DNA from: Piscinibacter sp.
Lineage (GTDB): Bacteria; Pseudomonadota; Gammaproteobacteria; Burkholderiales; Burkholderiaceae_C
Assembly: GCA_016706565.1 (NCBI GenBank)
Contig: JADJJI010000001.1
Location: forward strand, 248,001-312,000
Direction: 5' to 3'
DNA: 64,000 nucleotides
Shown here piece after piece: positions 52,151 to 59,868 of this stretch. A model generated the notes under the pieces. It was not told the DNA's origin. It saw only the letters and a program-made list of their open reading frames with translations, and ran no database searches. Position 1 is the stretch's first letter. Every line of letters starts with the position of its first letter. The translations under genes were made by a program, and so were the position numbers.

Positions 52151-53098
52151 ATGAGCGCGGGGCACGACCACGCCTTGCCGGCGACGACCAAGGAGCGCTC
52201 GCTGCGCTGGGCATTGGGGCTGACGTCGGCCTTCCTGATCGCCGAGGTCGTGGGGGGCGTCGTTCTGAACAGCCTTGCGCTGCTGTCCGATGCCGCGCAC
52301 ATGTTCACCGATGTGGCCGCGCTCGCGATCGCGTTGGCGGCCATCAGGATTGCCCGCCGGCCTGCGGATCAGCGTCGAACCTTCGGCTATCACCGCTTCG
52401 AGATCCTGGCGGCGGCCTTCAATGCGCTGCTCTTGTTCGGAGTCGCCGGCTACATCCTCTTCGAAGCGTGGCAGCGCTGGCGCCAGCCCGAGGAGGTGCA
52501 GACGACCGGGGTGCTGGTGGTGGCGGCGCTCGGGCTGGTGGTGAACCTCGCGAGCATGTGGATGCTGCGTTCGGGCAAGGACGCCAGCCTGAACGTCAAG
52601 GGTGCCTATCTCGAGGTGTGGAGCGACATGCTGGGATCGATCGGCGTCATCGCCGGCGCGATCGTGATTCGCGTCACCGGGTGGAACTGGGTCGACTCGG
52701 TGATCGCGGTGGCCATCGGACTGTGGGTGCTGCCGCGCACCTGGGTGCTCTTGAAGGACACCCTGAACATCCTGCTGGAAGGGGTTCCCGAAGGCATCGA
52801 CATCGCGGCGGTCAGGCAGTCCCTGCTGGGCCTGCCGGGCGTGCTGGGTGTGCACGATCTTCACGTGTGGGCCGTCACCAGCGGCCGGCCCAGTCTCACG
52901 GTTCACCTGGTGCATGCCCCCGACGTCGCGACGCCCACGGAACTTCTCGAGCGGGCACGCGCTGTCCTCGCGGCGGACCATCGCATCAGACACACGACGG
53001 TTCAGCTCGAGACGCAGCCCTGCGCACAAGCCGACGTGGCCGTTGGTCCCGGAGGCAGTGGCGACGAAGCCCCATCGCGTGAGGATGCCCATGCCTAG
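52151..53098 (+). CDS. czcD: CzcD-type cation diffusion facilitator
   Basis: This 315-residue protein has six spans and the CDF metal site SLALLSDAAHMFTDVAALA in span 2 and EVWSDMLGSIGVIAGA in span 5. The cytoplasmic C-terminal domain has GVHDLHVWAVTSG. It exports Zn, Co or Cd from the cytosol using the proton gradient. The start is the ATG at 52151; the His-rich N-terminal tail is short (HDHA). Confidence 0.9.
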   Translation: MSAGHDHALPATTKERSLRWALGLTSAFLIAEVVGGVVLNSLALLSDAAHMFTDVAALAIALAAIRIARRPADQRRTFGYHRFEILAAAFNALLLFGVAGYILFEAWQRWRQPEEVQTTGVLVVAALGLVVNLASMWMLRSGKDASLNVKGAYLEVWSDMLGSIGVIAGAIVIRVTGWNWVDSVIAVAIGLWVLPRTWVLLKDTLNILLEGVPEGIDIAAVRQSLLGLPGVLGVHDLHVWAVTSGRPSLTVHLVHAPDVATPTELLERARAVLAADHRIRHTTVQLETQPCAQADVAVGPGGSGDEAPSREDAHA

Positions 53099-53243
53099 GC
53101 CTGCAGCGTGGGCCACCGGACCGGCGTGCGCCATGGAGCCATGGTTGCGCCCGAAGCCGCGGCGACTGCGGCCCCAACCACCGGCGTGTCCGGTCGTCGC
53201 CACGGCGACCACGCGCCATTTCCGCCAACTGAAGGAGAACTGA

Positions 53244-53786
53244 ATGAGCTTCGATCGACGCAAGCTGCTGGCCGCAGCCCTGGGCGGCACGGCGCTGCTG
53301 ACCACCGGTTGCATGACCAAACCATTGCGCCCGGCTAACGCCGATGGGACGTACTGCTACCGCATCGGCAAGAGCTACCGCCCCAAACTGACCTGCACGC
53401 CAGGTCCCGTTCCCTCCGCGCAAGTCGAGTCGCAGGCTCTCGATTTCGGTGGATCGGCCGATCGCCTCACGGTCTATCTCGTGCGCAAGCGCTGGGGCGA
53501 TACGGAGCACGTGATCTCAGTGTCGACCCCAGGGGTGGCCCCAGCGCAAACCGTGCCCGAGAGCTTTGCGCGCCTGCGGTTGGCGCCCGGACAGCATGTA
53601 CTGACCGCCACATGGCCCGAAGGGACGGCAGGCCTCGAGATTTCGGGCAAGGCTGGCGAAGTGCTGGTGGTCGAGGTGATCGGGCAAGTCTGGGCCTGGG
53701 GCAGCAAGTACCGCCTCGAACCAGGAACGATCGACGACGCCCGCGAACGCACGCGCAACCTCCGACTGGTTGCGGACGTTGGTTGA
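53244..53786 (+). CDS. Exported lipoprotein of unknown function
   Basis: This 180-residue protein has a twin-arginine-like leader with a lipobox (RRKLLAAALGGTALLTTGC) and a beta-rich body (VYLVRKRWGDTEHVISVSTPG). No family is recognised. The ATG at 53244 has AAGGAGAAC upstream. It is the first gene after czcD on the same strand, in the metal block, but no metal motif is visible. Confidence 0.6.
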   Translation: MSFDRRKLLAAALGGTALLTTGCMTKPLRPANADGTYCYRIGKSYRPKLTCTPGPVPSAQVESQALDFGGSADRLTVYLVRKRWGDTEHVISVSTPGVAPAQTVPESFARLRLAPGQHVLTATWPEGTAGLEISGKAGEVLVVEVIGQVWAWGSKYRLEPGTIDDARERTRNLRLVADVG

Positions 53787-53854
53787 AGACGCTTGCGACC
53801 TCGTGACGCAAGCGATTGCCGGTGCCCGAACAGCACGGGCCAGCGAATTCCAGC

Positions 53855-54106
53855 ATGAGACCCCGACTGGCCGATCCCGAGCTCTCGCTGGCGATGACCT
53901 GGATCTGGATCGGCGTGCTGCTGGCCGCGCTGGTGGCGTATGGGATCTTCCGCTGGTGGCGCCGTGGACATCCGCGCAAGCAGCCACCAGCACCGCTGAG
54001 CTACTCCGCCGAACTGAGCCAGCGATTGCAGAAGAACATGACCACGAGCACAAAGCGCAGGCGGCGCGGCAAGACCGCGAAGAAGAAGCCGCCGCGCCGC
54101 CCGTGA
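53855..54106 (+). CDS. Small single-span membrane protein
   Basis: This protein of about 83 residues has one hydrophobic span (AMTWIWIGVLLAALVAYGIF) and a strongly basic C-terminal tail (KRRRRGKTAKKKPPRRP). The ATG at 53855 is used; a GTG at 53816 would add 13 residues. No function is recognised. Confidence 0.4.
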   Translation: MRPRLADPELSLAMTWIWIGVLLAALVAYGIFRWWRRGHPRKQPPAPLSYSAELSQRLQKNMTTSTKRRRRGKTAKKKPPRRP

Positions 54107-54120
54107 GCGGTGTGCCGAGA

Positions 54121-54456
54121 TCAGCCGCCCGTCAACAGTTCGAGGCGCGCGCGGCGGGCATCGGGCGACTCGGCGCGCATCTCGTCGATGACCTGCTGCC
54201 GCGTCTTCGGCGGCTCGGAACTCTTGACCGGCAGCGGCGCTCCACGCTGCAACAGCGCCAGCGTGCCGTCCTTGCGCGCTGCGTCGACCTCGGCCATCAC
54301 CTGGGCACGGGTCTTGGCACTCTTGAAGTGCTCGGGATGGTAGGTCACACCGGCTTCGCCGCCAGCGGTGTGCCAGACCGAATTGGCCTGCGCCGCCAGC
54401 GGCAGCGTGAACGCGAAGGCGACGGCCGGGACCAGAGCGAGGCGGAAGACATTCAT
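54121..54456 (-). CDS. DUF4148 exported protein
   Basis: This 111-residue protein has a signal peptide (MNVFRLALVPAVAFAFTLPLAAQA) and the DUF4148 core TRAQVMAEVDAARKDG followed by a second similar segment TRQQVIDEMRAESPDARR. DUF4148 proteins are common small periplasmic proteins of Burkholderiales with no known role. It is divergent from czcR and shares the control region that has a CzcR-type box. Confidence 0.7.
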   Translation of the reverse strand: MNVFRLALVPAVAFAFTLPLAAQANSVWHTAGGEAGVTYHPEHFKSAKTRAQVMAEVDAARKDGTLALLQRGAPLPVKSSEPPKTRQQVIDEMRAESPDARRARLELLTGG

Positions 54457-54558
54457 GTCGAGATCCTTTCAGGAGGAGGAGCAGGAGACCTGCGATGGCA
54501 TGCCCCAAGGCATGCGCCCACTGTAGGAATCGGCGCCCCACACGAAGGAAACGAACAG

Positions 54559-54574
54559 ATGACAGTTTGGACAG
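54559..54574. promoter_or_regulatory. CusR/CzcR-type box upstream of czcR
   Basis: ATGACAGTTTGGACAG has the conserved left half ATGACAG of the CusR/CopR/CzcR dyad (consensus ATGACAA-NN-TTGTCAT); the right half is degenerate. It lies 32 bp before the czcR start and about 100 bp upstream of the divergent DUF4148 gene. Confidence 0.6.
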
Positions 54575-54605
54575 GCCTGGTGCGCCAGCAGGCGGGGGCA
54601 CGGCC

Positions 54606-55292
54606 ATGAAGCTCCTGATCGTGGAGGACGAGGCCAAGCTGGCCGACTACCTGCGCAAGGGTCTCGCGGAAGAAGGCTACGTCGTCGAGGTGGCCGGCAA
54701 CGGCATCGACGGGCTGCACATGGCGACCGAAGGCAGCCACGACCTCATCGTGCTCGACACCATGCTGCCCGGCATCGACGGGCTCGGCCTGCTTGCAGCG
54801 CTTCGCCAGAGCAAGCAGACGCCGGTGATCATGCTGACCGCCCGGCACCGTGTGGAAGACCGTGTGCGCGGCCTGAAAGCCGGCGCGGACGACTATCTCG
54901 TCAAGCCGTTCGCCTTCTCCGAACTGGTGGCCCGCATCGAGGTACTGCTGCGCCGCGCCGCCGACGCCGCGCCGGCGCCTGACGCCCTGCTGCTGTCGCT
55001 GGGTGACCTGCAGGTGGACCTGGCGCGGCGACGTGCAGTGCGCGCCGGCCAGCGTCTGGAACTGTCCGCAAAGGAGTTTCAGCTTCTGACGCTGCTGATG
55101 CGGCGCAAGGGCGAGGTGCTCTCCCGTACCGAGATCGCCGAGCAGGTCTGGGACGTAAATTTCGACCACGGCACCAATGTGATCGACGTCGCCATCCGGC
55201 GCCTGCGCGGGAAGCTGGACCTGCCCTTCGAGCACCCGCTGCTGCACACCGTGCGCGGCATGGGCTACGTGCTCGAGGACCGCAGCCCATGA
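54606..55292 (+). CDS. czcR: Response regulator of the CusR/CzcR/CopR type
   Basis: This 228-residue OmpR-family regulator has the receiver phosphorylation site D51 (LIVLDTMLPGIDG), the switch lysine in LVKPFAF, and a winged-helix DNA-binding domain (GTNVIDVAIRRLRGKLD, then TVRGMGYVL). It is the heavy-metal type. Its stop overlaps the sensor kinase start by 4 bp. The closest box lies in its own promoter, so autoregulation is likely. Confidence 0.9.
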   Translation: MKLLIVEDEAKLADYLRKGLAEEGYVVEVAGNGIDGLHMATEGSHDLIVLDTMLPGIDGLGLLAALRQSKQTPVIMLTARHRVEDRVRGLKAGADDYLVKPFAFSELVARIEVLLRRAADAAPAPDALLLSLGDLQVDLARRRAVRAGQRLELSAKEFQLLTLLMRRKGEVLSRTEIAEQVWDVNFDHGTNVIDVAIRRLRGKLDLPFEHPLLHTVRGMGYVLEDRSP

Positions 55293-56617
55293 GTCGGCTG
55301 CACGCTGGATCGCTCGACCGCCGCCTGGCTCGCTGGCTCGCACTGCTGGCCCTGGCGGGGCTCACGCTGACGTGCCTGGGCGTCTACACGGTGACAGCCC
55401 TGAGCTTCGAGGACCGGCAGGCGGACACGCTGCGCCAGAAGCAACTCCAGGTGCGTCACCTCATCGCCGAGGCCGGCGTGGTGGGGAATGCGGCGCTGAC
55501 GCACAAGCTCGACGATGCGATGGTCGGCCGGCAGGACCTGACACTGGTGCTCACCGATGCGAAGGGCCAGGTCCTGTATGCCGGACCCACCGCGCCGCCA
55601 TTGCGCCAGACCTTGGTCACGCGGTTTGAGGCGGCAACGGCATCCGGTCCGGTCCAGGCGACCCTGACTCTGGACACCACCGAAGACGACCGTGTGCTGT
55701 CCAGACTCGCCCGCACGCTCGCCGCAGCCGCGCTGACCGGATCGATCATCATTGCAATCGGCGGCTTCACGCTGGTGCAGCTTGGACTGCGCCCGGTCCG
55801 CAACCTTGCTTTGCAGGTCCAGGCTTTGGCGGCCGACACCTTGGATCGCCGGCTCGATGGATCGGCCCAGCCGGAGGAACTCGCCGCACTGGTCCAGCAT
55901 GTCAACGATCTGCTGGACCGGTTGCACCGGGCCTACGAGCAGCTGGAGGCCTTCAATGCCGACGTCGCGCACGAACTGTTCACGCCGCTGGCGACGCTGA
56001 TCGGAGGTACGGAGGTCGCCCTGCGCAAGGCCCGCGAAGCCGATGAACTGCGGGAGGTGCTGGGCGAGCACCTCGAGGAACTGCAACGCATGTCCCTCAT
56101 CGTTCAGGACATGCTCTTCCTGTCCCAGGCTGACCGCGGCGCGACGGCTAGGCGCGAGACCGTGCAGAGCCTTGCCGACGTCGCCGGCGCGGTGGCCGAA
56201 CTGCACGAGGCCCACATGGAAGAGGCCGGACTGCGTTGGCGCGTCGACGGCGACGCGCGTGGGGCCGTCGACGCCCGCTTGCTCCAGCGGGCCCTGTCCA
56301 ATCTCATCGGCAATGCCACACGGCACGCGCAGCGGGGCAGCGAAGTGGTCGTGCGGATCGAGGGAAGCCGTGACGAGGCCTCGCTGAGCGTGGTGAATCA
56401 GGGCGCGACGATCGCGCCCGAACACCTGCCGCGTCTGTTCGATCGCTTCTACCGAGTCGATGCCTCTCGCAGCGGAGCGGCCCGCAACCACGGGCTGGGC
56501 TTGGCCATCGTGGCCGCCATCGCGCGAATGCACGGTGGGCGGGTGGCGGCCACCTCGAGCGACGGAACCACGTCCATCGGGCTCGTCATCCCGACGACGC
56601 CCACCGAACCGGCCTGA
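55289..56617 (+). CDS. czcS: Heavy-metal sensor histidine kinase (CusS/CzcS type)
   Basis: This 442-residue kinase has two spans (about residues 14-34 and 148-170) around a periplasmic sensor loop, a HAMP region, the dimerisation helix with phospho-acceptor H228 (ADVAHELFTPL), and the ATPase domain with NLIGNATRH, FYRVDASR and GLGLAIV. The usual HELRTPL is HELFTPL here (Phe231 for Arg), an unusual change. It is translationally coupled to czcR. Confidence 0.88.
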   Translation: MSRLHAGSLDRRLARWLALLALAGLTLTCLGVYTVTALSFEDRQADTLRQKQLQVRHLIAEAGVVGNAALTHKLDDAMVGRQDLTLVLTDAKGQVLYAGPTAPPLRQTLVTRFEAATASGPVQATLTLDTTEDDRVLSRLARTLAAAALTGSIIIAIGGFTLVQLGLRPVRNLALQVQALAADTLDRRLDGSAQPEELAALVQHVNDLLDRLHRAYEQLEAFNADVAHELFTPLATLIGGTEVALRKAREADELREVLGEHLEELQRMSLIVQDMLFLSQADRGATARRETVQSLADVAGAVAELHEAHMEEAGLRWRVDGDARGAVDARLLQRALSNLIGNATRHAQRGSEVVVRIEGSRDEASLSVVNQGATIAPEHLPRLFDRFYRVDASRSGAARNHGLGLAIVAAIARMHGGRVAATSSDGTTSIGLVIPTTPTEPA

Positions 56618-56620
56618 CGG

Positions 56621-56932
56621 TCAGAGGCAACTGCCCGCGATGTCCCGAGCGCGGCCGGGCGCGGGCATGCGGTCCAGCTTCTTGGCATCCGCCAGGCTGA
56701 GCCCGGTGGCCGGCGCTGACGACGGCACGGCCATCCCGGCATTGTCCAGGCGCTTCGCGACGGCGAGGGTCACGCCGCTCATGGCAGGCGCCGTGGTCGC
56801 CGCAGGCGCCAAGGCCCGGTCCTCCAGGCGCTTCATCTTGGCGACGTCGGCCGTGCACACGCTGGCCGCAGACGCTGTACCCGCCAACAACATCGACAGC
56901 GTCGCGAGCGCGGCACTCAAAGAGGTCTTCAT
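56621..56932 (-). CDS. Small secreted protein behind a CzcR-type box
   Basis: This 103-residue protein has a signal peptide (MKTSLSAALATLSMLLAGTASA) and short repeats with KRLEDRALAP, KRLDNAGMAV and KKLDRMPAPG. No domain is recognised. It converges on czcS, with 3 bp between the stops. An ATGACAG dyad lies about 70 bp upstream, suggesting control by CzcR. Confidence 0.55.
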   Translation of the reverse strand: MKTSLSAALATLSMLLAGTASAASVCTADVAKMKRLEDRALAPAATTAPAMSGVTLAVAKRLDNAGMAVPSSAPATGLSLADAKKLDRMPAPGRARDIAGSCL

Positions 56933-57002
56933 GGTTTGCTTGGGGGTCGTTGAGACGGTACCCAGTGTGGATGGCGGCGACTGACGCGCCCTGAACGGCA
57001 AC

Positions 57003-57018
57003 ATGACAGTTCCGTCAG
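57003..57018. promoter_or_regulatory. CusR/CzcR-type box upstream of the small secreted-protein gene
   Basis: ATGACAGTTCCGTCAG keeps the left half ATGACAG and a near match of the right half (CCGTCAG for CTGTCAT). It lies 71 bp upstream of the minus-strand start at 56932. Confidence 0.55.
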
Positions 57019-57174
57019 AAACCGGCCGGCATGGCCGCATCAGGTGCTCGTCCCGGCAGGCGGGTGATGCACCACGCGGCAGCGGATGTTCACCGGCATT
57101 CTTCGATGAACTCAGCGGTTGCCTCCGGGCCTCGCACTGGCGAAGCGGCGGATCAGCAAGGCACTCAAGTTCGC

Positions 57175-57831
57175 TCAGGGCGTCGCTGACTTCTTGAGTT
57201 CCTGCTGGACAAGTGCCTTCAACTGCGCCTCGCCGAACTCGCGCAGCGGCGTGCCGTTGACGAAGAACCCGGGTGTCCGATCGACCTTCAGTGCCTGCAT
57301 GTCCGCGATGTCCTGCCGCAGCAGTTGGTCGATGGCCGGCCCCTCGGCATCCGCCCTCGCCTTCGTCATGTCGAGGCCGATGTCGCCGATGAGAGCCCAA
57401 ATCATTTCCGGCTGTGGGCGGTCATGAGAGGCCCATTGAGGCTGGGCAGCAAGGGCACGCTCGAGCGCTTCCCAGTACTTGCCCTGCACCCGCGCCGCCT
57501 CGAGGATCTTGACGGCGGTGTCGGACCCATGATGCAGCGGGGCATTGCGCATCACGAGCCTGACCTGGCCGAAGCTCGCGTTGACCATGCCCTTGACGAT
57601 CGGGTAGAAGACTCGGCAGGTCTCGCAGGACGGATCGAAGAACTCGACGATTGTCACCTTCGCCGCCGAGTTGCCGAAGATGGGCGAGTGTGGCCGGACC
57701 AGCGCTTCGTTGTTGATCTGCGCCGCCTGCTTGACTTCCTGGTTCGAGCGGTTCGTGAAGACCGCGACGCCGGCCACGAAGGCCAGAACGACCGCCAAGG
57801 CCGTGCCGAGAACGATCCATTTCCTGTTCAT
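57175..57831 (-). CDS. DsbA-family thiol-disulfide oxidoreductase
   Basis: This 218-residue protein has an N-terminal anchor (WIVLGTALAVVLAFVAGVAVF), a thioredoxin fold with the active site CETC in FFDPSCETCRVFYP, and the cis-Pro region in DRTPGFFVNGTP. It probably oxidises or isomerises disulfides of periplasmic proteins. Its start overlaps the dsbB stop by 4 bp, so the pair is an operon with pcuAC. Confidence 0.87.
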   Translation of the reverse strand: MNRKWIVLGTALAVVLAFVAGVAVFTNRSNQEVKQAAQINNEALVRPHSPIFGNSAAKVTIVEFFDPSCETCRVFYPIVKGMVNASFGQVRLVMRNAPLHHGSDTAVKILEAARVQGKYWEALERALAAQPQWASHDRPQPEMIWALIGDIGLDMTKARADAEGPAIDQLLRQDIADMQALKVDRTPGFFVNGTPLREFGEAQLKALVQQELKKSATP

Positions 57832-58295
57832 TCCATTGCCCTCCGAGCCCTTGCTCTTGCCACCCACAACGCCACCAGGATGCCCGTGAATGCCGCCAGC
57901 GACAGCAGCGGAATCGGCACCACGCCGGCCATCTGAACGTCGGCGTCGGCGCATGACGGTCCCTTGCCGCACGGCACGAGGTCTTTCGACACCACGCCCC
58001 AGTAGACCAGCACGTGGTAGGCGGCGATGCTCCATCCCACGCCGGCCAGCGGCAGTGCGTAGCGAACGCTGCGCACATCCGATGTGAACAGGCCCACGCC
58101 GAGCACCAGCACCAGCGGAAACATCGCGATGCGCTGGTACCAGCACAGCACGCACGGCGTCTTGCCCATCACCTCGCCCAGGAACAGCGCGCCAGCCGTG
58201 GCCAGCAGCGCCAGCAGCCAGGCCGCGAACAGTGGCAGCCAGAACGCGGCGTTCCGGCCTTTGCCGACTTCCGCGGCGGCGCGATGCTCGCTCAT
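57828..58295 (-). CDS. dsbB: DsbB-family disulfide bond formation protein
   Basis: This 155-residue protein has four spans and the DsbB pattern PCVLCWYQR with the CVLC quinone-linked cysteines, then PCGKGPSC as the second periplasmic pair. It re-oxidises the DsbA partner encoded next. It overlaps pcuAC upstream and dsbA downstream by 4 bp each. In a metal island it may protect metal-binding periplasmic proteins. Confidence 0.88.
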   Translation of the reverse strand: MSEHRAAAEVGKGRNAAFWLPLFAAWLLALLATAGALFLGEVMGKTPCVLCWYQRIAMFPLVLVLGVGLFTSDVRSVRYALPLAGVGWSIAAYHVLVYWGVVSKDLVPCGKGPSCADADVQMAGVVPIPLLSLAAFTGILVALWVARARARRAME

Positions 58296-58753
58296 CGTAC
58301 CGGCGGCGCTGAGGCAGATGTCGCGTTCACCTCGACCTGCAACACGCTGCCGTCGGCCGCCGTGAACAAGAGCGTCAGGGGCACGCGCTCACCCGCTTTG
58401 ATCTGCTTCTTCAGGTCCATCATCATGACGTGCAGGCCGCCCGGCCTCAGCTCGATCGTCTGCCTGGCCTTCAAGGGCACGCGATCGGCAGGCCGCATCC
58501 GCATGATGTCCTTGTCCAGCCACATTTCATGCACTTCGACGATGCCGGCGACCGGGGACCTGGCGCCCGTCAGCATGACATCCTTCTGGGCGGTCAGCCG
58601 CATGAAGGCGCCGGTGGCCGACTGGTTCGGCACGGTGGCACGTGCCCAGGCACCGTCGACGGTTACCTGCGCATGGACCGCGGAAGCCAGGCCAGCGGCC
58701 AGCAGCGCAGCAATGCATTGGGACCACACGCGGTTCGCAACAGGGAAAATCAT
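58292..58753 (-). CDS. PCu(A)C-type periplasmic copper chaperone
   Basis: This 153-residue protein has a signal peptide (CIAALLAAGLASAVHAQ) and the PCu(A)C fold with the copper-binding set: FMRL..., VEVHEMWLDKDIMRMRP and GGLHVMMMDL (HxnMx21-22HxM). PCu(A)C delivers Cu(I) to cytochrome oxidase or buffers copper. An ATG 9 bp upstream (58762) is an alternative start. It is first in the pcuAC-dsbB-dsbA operon. Confidence 0.85.
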   Translation of the reverse strand: MIFPVANRVWSQCIAALLAAGLASAVHAQVTVDGAWARATVPNQSATGAFMRLTAQKDVMLTGARSPVAGIVEVHEMWLDKDIMRMRPADRVPLKARQTIELRPGGLHVMMMDLKKQIKAGERVPLTLLFTAADGSVLQVEVNATSASAPPVR

Positions 58754-58797
58754 GCCCGTCATTCTCGCCCGGGGAACTGTACGTGACGCTTGGGCAT

Positions 58798-59351
58798 TCA
58801 CGTCGAGTGTCCTTGACCGGCCCGACGCCCGGCGCCCCCGGGCAGGAACGAGACCAGTATCAGCAGTGCCGCGCTGCCGACGACGAAGATGTCTGCCAGA
58901 TTGAAGGCAGGCCAATGCATGTCGCGCCAATGCAGATCGAGGTAGTCGACCACGGCACCGATGCGCATTCGGTCGACGACATTGCCCAGCGCACCGCCGA
59001 TCATGCCGACGTAGGCGACCGCGTCTCGAGTCGGTTGCGAACGCCGCGCCAGAGGAGCACTGCCAGCGTCGCGCTGACGGCGACGCCAACCGCACTGAGT
59101 GCATGCCGCTGCCAACCGCCCGCGTCGGCCAGAAAGGAGAACGCGGCTCCCGGATTGAGGACATGGACCAGATTGAACCAGGTGGTGACGGCAACAGCTT
59201 CGCCAGAGGGCAGGTTCGTGGCCACCACCCATTTGACGATCTGGTCCAGAGAAAGCAGCAAAGCAGCCGAACCCATGAGGCACCACCAGAGCCGGTGCCG
59301 GGCAGCCCTCGCGGCGCGTGGTGCGGCGAGACCCGCAGGTGCGTGCGTCAT
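58798..59351 (-). pseudogene. lspA: Lipoprotein signal peptidase (LspA) with a frameshift
   Basis: Two frames join to a normal LspA of about 184 residues. The first has [31 protein letters not shown] and WRGVRNRLE; the second has [28 protein letters not shown] and [10 protein letters not shown], which carry the two catalytic Asp residues. The break lies at 59023-59027, where GAGA on the minus strand has two bases too many or one too few. LspA homologues commonly accompany Pb/Cd resistance ATPases (as in pbrC). The second half is needed for activity, so if the break is real the gene is dead. Confidence 0.75.
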
Positions 59352-59396
59352 CGTTCGCAGGCCTCGGTCAATGGCATGGGTTTGCGGGCCCGGCGA

Positions 59397-59705
59397 TCAA
59401 TCGAAGAGATCTCGCAGGAACGACTTGCGCTTGTGACCACTGGCGTAGCGGTCGTCATGCCGCGAGCGGTGACCTCCGTGGCCGTGCTCGGGTGTCGCTG
59501 AAGGGAACTGCGGTGCGGCGGGCATCGGAAGCGGAGGCGCCGCACTCGATTCCATGGCCGAGCGTTCGACGATCTTGTCGAGTTCACCGCGGTCCAGCCA
59601 GACGCCACGGCACTTGGGGCAGAAGTCGATTTCGATGCCCTGACGCTCCATCATCGACAGGCGCTCGGTCTTGCACACGGGACAATCCACTTTCTGACTC
59701 CTCAT
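59397..59705 (-). CDS. Zinc-ribbon (TFIIB-type) protein
   Basis: This 102-residue protein has a zinc ribbon (CPVCKTERLSMMERQ and FCPKCRGVWLDRGELDKIV, about residues 8-45) followed by a Pro/His-rich linker (EHGHGGHRSRHDDRY) and a basic C-terminus. This zf-TFIIB-type protein is common in proteobacteria and of unknown function. The ATG at 59705 is used over a GTG 12 bp upstream. Confidence 0.78.
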   Translation of the reverse strand: MRSQKVDCPVCKTERLSMMERQGIEIDFCPKCRGVWLDRGELDKIVERSAMESSAAPPLPMPAAPQFPSATPEHGHGGHRSRHDDRYASGHKRKSFLRDLFD

Positions 59706-59868
59706 TGCCGAGCACACGCTCGGAATCTGGTGGGATAGATACAGGGACGAGGCATCAGCATTTGCTCGTCCCTCATGGCCACGGGGTGGCCACCTCGACA
59801 GGCGGCCGGCGGGGACGAGCGTTCAGAGACAACTCCCTCCAAAGCAGCGCCCAGGACCGACCCCGGTG

